From: Bacteroidales bacterium UBA3630
GTDB taxonomy: Bacteria; Bacteroidota; Bacteroidia; Bacteroidales; P3
Direction: 5' to 3'
NCBI GenBank assembly: GCA_002373995.1
Contig: DFLB01000059.1
Span: 1 to 21,834, forward strand
DNA: 21,834 nt
The position numbers were made by a program, and so were the translations under genes. The notes under the pieces are model-generated. The model did no database searches, had not been told where the DNA came from, and saw only the letters and a program-made list of their open reading frames with translations. Of this stretch, positions 19,958-21,834 are shown in pieces (positions within the stretch are counted from its first letter, which is position 1; each line of letters opens with the position of its first letter).

Positions 19958-20863
19958 ATGAAAAAAAAGAGTATAATTTGGATCGCTGCAATAGCAGCAT
20001 TGTCAACCGTTTTCTCAGGATGCGGTGCTTACAAGGAAAATCTGGCCTCCAACCTGATGGCGCAACTAAATGGACGTTTCCAAATCACCCGCAGTCCCCA
20101 ACAACAGTTCTACGACCTCACCACTGGTCTGCAGGTTAGGGTTGAACCCACTCAACCACAGCCATCTATGGACAAAACCATCAGGTCTATGTCCAATCTT
20201 GGCGTGTTTCAAACCCCTACAATTACCTATGTAAAATCCATGGACTTCAAAGAAATGAACTCCGGACAGGATTATACATTGACTATCAGATTGACCAGAG
20301 TAGACATCAACACATGGAATGGCCAGGTTGACGTGACTTTGGGTGTTAAACTGACCGACGCATCGGGATCCAGCGTATTCAACCAGGAATCAATGACCTC
20401 TGAAACAAATGCAGTAGCTGTTGATAAAGCGCTGAACGAAGCATATACAAGAGCCTTGGAACAAATCAACTGGATGCAGATCGCCTCGTTCCTGAAAGTG
20501 GAAAAACTTGCCAAGAAAGAACCCACAAAACAGGTGGAGGGCCTCGGTACTACCGCTTTGGAGCAGACCATCGTGCGTTGGGATATCCAGTCTCGCCCAC
20601 AAGGGGCTGACATCTTCTGGCGGGTGGTTTCAAAAACACCTGATGTGAAAAGCACAAACAACAAGTACCTCACTTCTACTCCATACGAAGCGACGAAAGC
20701 CATTGATATCCGCGGTTTAACCTATCAGACAGCAGGAAACGTCCGCATCATTCTCCGTTGTGAGAAAGACAGCTACCTCCCCCAGGAAAAAGAATATGAC
20801 GTCCGAATGGTGATCGACCAAGAGGAGATCTCTGCTTTCTTCCGCTTGGTCAAGGAAGAATAA
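19958..20863 (+). CDS. Lipoprotein of unknown function, AT-richer than neighbours
   Basis: 301 residues. Signal sequence MKKKSIIWIAAIAALSTVFS, lipobox FSGC (Cys22). The mature part has a charged N-terminal region, then strand-rich segments (YTLTIRLTRVDINTWNGQVDV) and a central helix (NAVAVDKALNEAYTRALEQI), ending RMVIDQEEISAFFRLVKEE. The phrase ALEQTIVRWDIQSRPQGADIFWRV suggests a second beta domain of PEGA type. No family was recognised. Base composition differs: 20281-20340 has 27 G+C of 60, compared with 41 of 60 at 7201-7260 in the peptidase gene. This may be a sign of transfer or of strong expression. A long structured region lies in front of it. Confidence 0.7.
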   Translation: MKKKSIIWIAAIAALSTVFSGCGAYKENLASNLMAQLNGRFQITRSPQQQFYDLTTGLQVRVEPTQPQPSMDKTIRSMSNLGVFQTPTITYVKSMDFKEMNSGQDYTLTIRLTRVDINTWNGQVDVTLGVKLTDASGSSVFNQESMTSETNAVAVDKALNEAYTRALEQINWMQIASFLKVEKLAKKEPTKQVEGLGTTALEQTIVRWDIQSRPQGADIFWRVVSKTPDVKSTNNKYLTSTPYEATKAIDIRGLTYQTAGNVRIILRCEKDSYLPQEKEYDVRMVIDQEEISAFFRLVKEE

Positions 20864-20909
20864 CTTCTGAAGATAACCTCTCTTGCACTCAACAAACTGA
20901 GGTCTTGAA

Positions 20910-20947
20910 CCCAATCCCGTGATGCCGTCGGCATCACGGGATTGGGG
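20910..20947 (+). terminator. Very stable hairpin after the lipoprotein gene
   Basis: A 17-bp perfect stem (20910-20926 with 20930-20946, arms ending CCGTGATGCC and GGCATCACGG) with a 3-base GTC loop. It lies 47 bases after the stop of the lipoprotein gene. Only GCTATTGTT follows, so the T-tract is poor; it may be a terminator or a mRNA end-protecting structure. Confidence 0.55.
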
Positions 20948-21100
20948 CTATTGTTCAACATTTCCATAGCTCAACCCGAACATCCATAGGGGGATAATGA
21001 TGTCGTGGGCGTATTGACGATTAATCCCTCAATGAGGGACCAAATTGTCACTTTTCATCCCTCACTGAGAGTTTTCGGACTTTTGTATTAAGCATTTGAT
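20948..21100. other. Gene-free stretch with repeated CCCTCAnTGAG motifs
   Basis: No gene was seen. ATCCCTCAATGAGGGAC at 21024-21040 contains the palindrome CCCTCA/TGAGGG, and a similar ATCCCTCACTGAGAG occurs 33 bp later at 21057-21071. The spacing of 33 bp and the shared core suggest a paired binding site or a degraded repeat. Confidence 0.35.
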
Positions 21101-21139
21101 ATAATAAAGACAGCCGGGGCTTGAGACCTCGGCTGTCTT
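21101..21139 (-). terminator. Terminator of kbl (minus strand)
   Basis: A 13-bp stem with one G-T pair (arms 21107-21119 and 21127-21139; loop 21120-21126). Read on the minus strand it is followed by TTTATTATAT, a usable T-rich tract. It lies 24 bases past the kbl stop. Confidence 0.85.
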
Positions 21140-21162
21140 CGATTGTCGTCTGATGGAGACTT

Positions 21163-21834
21163 TTATTTGCCTTCGATCTCCTTGCGGACCTTCTTGAAGG
21201 CTTCGATGCACTTGTCGAGGTGCTCGTGCTCGTGGGCGGCGCTGATCTGCACACGGATACGGGCCTGGCCTTTCGGGACGACGGGATAGTAGAAGCCGGT
21301 GACGAAGATGCCTTCTTCCTGCATCTTGGCGGCATACTGCTGACTCTTGGCAGCGTCGTAGATCATCACGGCGCAGATGGCGCTCTCCGAGGGCTTGCAG
21401 TCGAAGCCTTCCTCCTTCATGCGGCGCAGGAAGTAGTCGGTGTTCTCGTGCAGCTTGTCCTGCAGGGTGTTGGTCTCGCTCATCATCTCGAACATGCGGA
21501 TGCCGGCGGCAACCAGGCCGGGAGCCATCGAGTTGGAGAAGAGGTAGGGACGGCTGCGCTGACGCAGCATGTCGATAATCTCCTTCTTGCCGGTGGTGAA
21601 ACCGCCCATGGCGCCGCCGAAGGCCTTGCCGAGGGTGCCGGTCAGGATCTCAATTTTGCCGCGCAGGTTGTAGCGCTCGGTGACGCCGCGACCGGTCTTG
21701 CCGACCACGCCGGCCGAGTGGCTCTCGTCCACCATCACCATGGCGTCGTACTTGTTGGCCAGCTCGTAGATCTTGTCTAATGGGCACACATTGCCGTCCA
21801 TCGAGAACACACCGTCGGTGACGATGATGCGGAA
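21163..21834 (-). CDS. kbl: Glycine C-acetyltransferase (2-amino-3-ketobutyrate CoA ligase), 3' part
   Basis: The frame is open to base 21834, so the N-terminal part is outside the window; 223 codons are present. Alpha-oxoamine synthase family, PLP enzyme that splits 2-amino-3-ketobutyrate with CoA to glycine and acetyl-CoA, in threonine breakdown. Landmarks: TDGVFSMDG, VDESHSAGVVG (Asp and His that contact PLP), the PLP lysine in TGTLGKAFGGAMGG, and RQRSRPYLFSNS. These match Kbl better than serine palmitoyltransferase or biotin synthesis KAPA synthase. The apparent start at 21810 is only an internal codon (GTG). A minus-strand terminator follows. Confidence 0.92.
   Translation of the reverse strand, partial: FRIIVTDGVFSMDGNVCPLDKIYELANKYDAMVMVDESHSAGVVGKTGRGVTERYNLRGKIEILTGTLGKAFGGAMGGFTTGKKEIIDMLRQRSRPYLFSNSMAPGLVAAGIRMFEMMSETNTLQDKLHENTDYFLRRMKEEGFDCKPSESAICAVMIYDAAKSQQYAAKMQEEGIFVTGFYYPVVPKGQARIRVQISAAHEHEHLDKCIEAFKKVRKEIEGK

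Noticed and set aside
19719..20006. 95-residue frame on the minus strand in the rod-RNA region
   Set aside because: It crosses the lipoprotein start and the inverted repeats, and its composition (Leu/Ser/Phe-rich from A-rich leader) looks accidental.
1..21834. tRNA, rRNA, insertion sequence or prophage genes
   Set aside because: No cloverleaf, rRNA-like block, transposase, integrase or phage structural motif was seen in any frame.

Overview
The window looks like a chromosomal segment of a GC-rich member of the Bacteroidales (phylum Bacteroidota). The evidence is intrinsic: promoters of the Bacteroidota type (TTTG, about 19-22 bases, then TAnnTTTG) at several starts, almost no Shine-Dalgarno sequences, a type IX secretion (T9SS) C-terminal sorting domain on a peptidase, many short lipoproteins, and an S46 dipeptidyl peptidase, a NamZ/DUF1343 protein and an rbfA/ABC-permease pair that are typical of this group. 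Family or genus cannot be decided from this sequence. No tRNA, rRNA, insertion sequence, transposase, phage gene or CRISPR array was seen.

Layout, left to right. (1) The 3' part of cysS (1-903) and a strong terminator. (2) A 425-base non-coding stretch with a consensus promoter and several hairpins, a candidate structured RNA, ending at a 54-residue Cys-rich lipoprotein. (3) Four consecutive exported proteins of poorly known function (1516-4516), the first a signal peptide-YidD-TPR-membrane fusion. (4) A polytopic membrane protein and an outer-membrane barrel, coupled by an ATGA overlap (4608-6532). (5) A T9SS-exported M1 metallopeptidase, a barrel-like protein, rbfA, a LolC/E-type permease, a micro-lipoprotein and a SprT-like protein (6746-12043), nearly gapless, then a SugE/Gdx-type SMR transporter. 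(6) An S46 peptidase with DPP11-type residues, another micro-lipoprotein and manA (12810-16192), closed by a bidirectional terminator. (7) On the minus strand, a nitroreductase-fold lipoprotein, and an apparent operon dut - namZ-like - APH-fold kinase (16263-19552). (8) A non-coding region able to form a long rod-like RNA hairpin, leading into an AT-richer lipoprotein gene (19958-20863). (9) The 3' part of kbl on the minus strand.

The most unusual feature is a dispersed repeat. Three intergenic regions each contain exactly five GGTCCG cores spaced exactly 11 bp apart, starting with CTTGGTCCG and followed by GC-rich sequence containing GCGGGGTG. In all three cases the array lies about 100-160 bp upstream of, and in the same orientation as, a gene for an exported enzyme (M1 peptidase, S46 peptidase, nitroreductase lipoprotein). 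The second is the rod-like RNA candidate at about 19652-19957, behind a near-perfect promoter. The third is the NamZ plus APH-fold kinase pair, which suggests a cell-wall sugar salvage module.

Functionally, most of the window deals with the cell envelope: peptide degradation outside the cell (M1, S46), peptidoglycan sugar release (NamZ-like), lipoprotein handling (LolC/E-like permease) and many lipoproteins and barrels, interspersed with housekeeping genes (cysS, rbfA, manA, dut, kbl).
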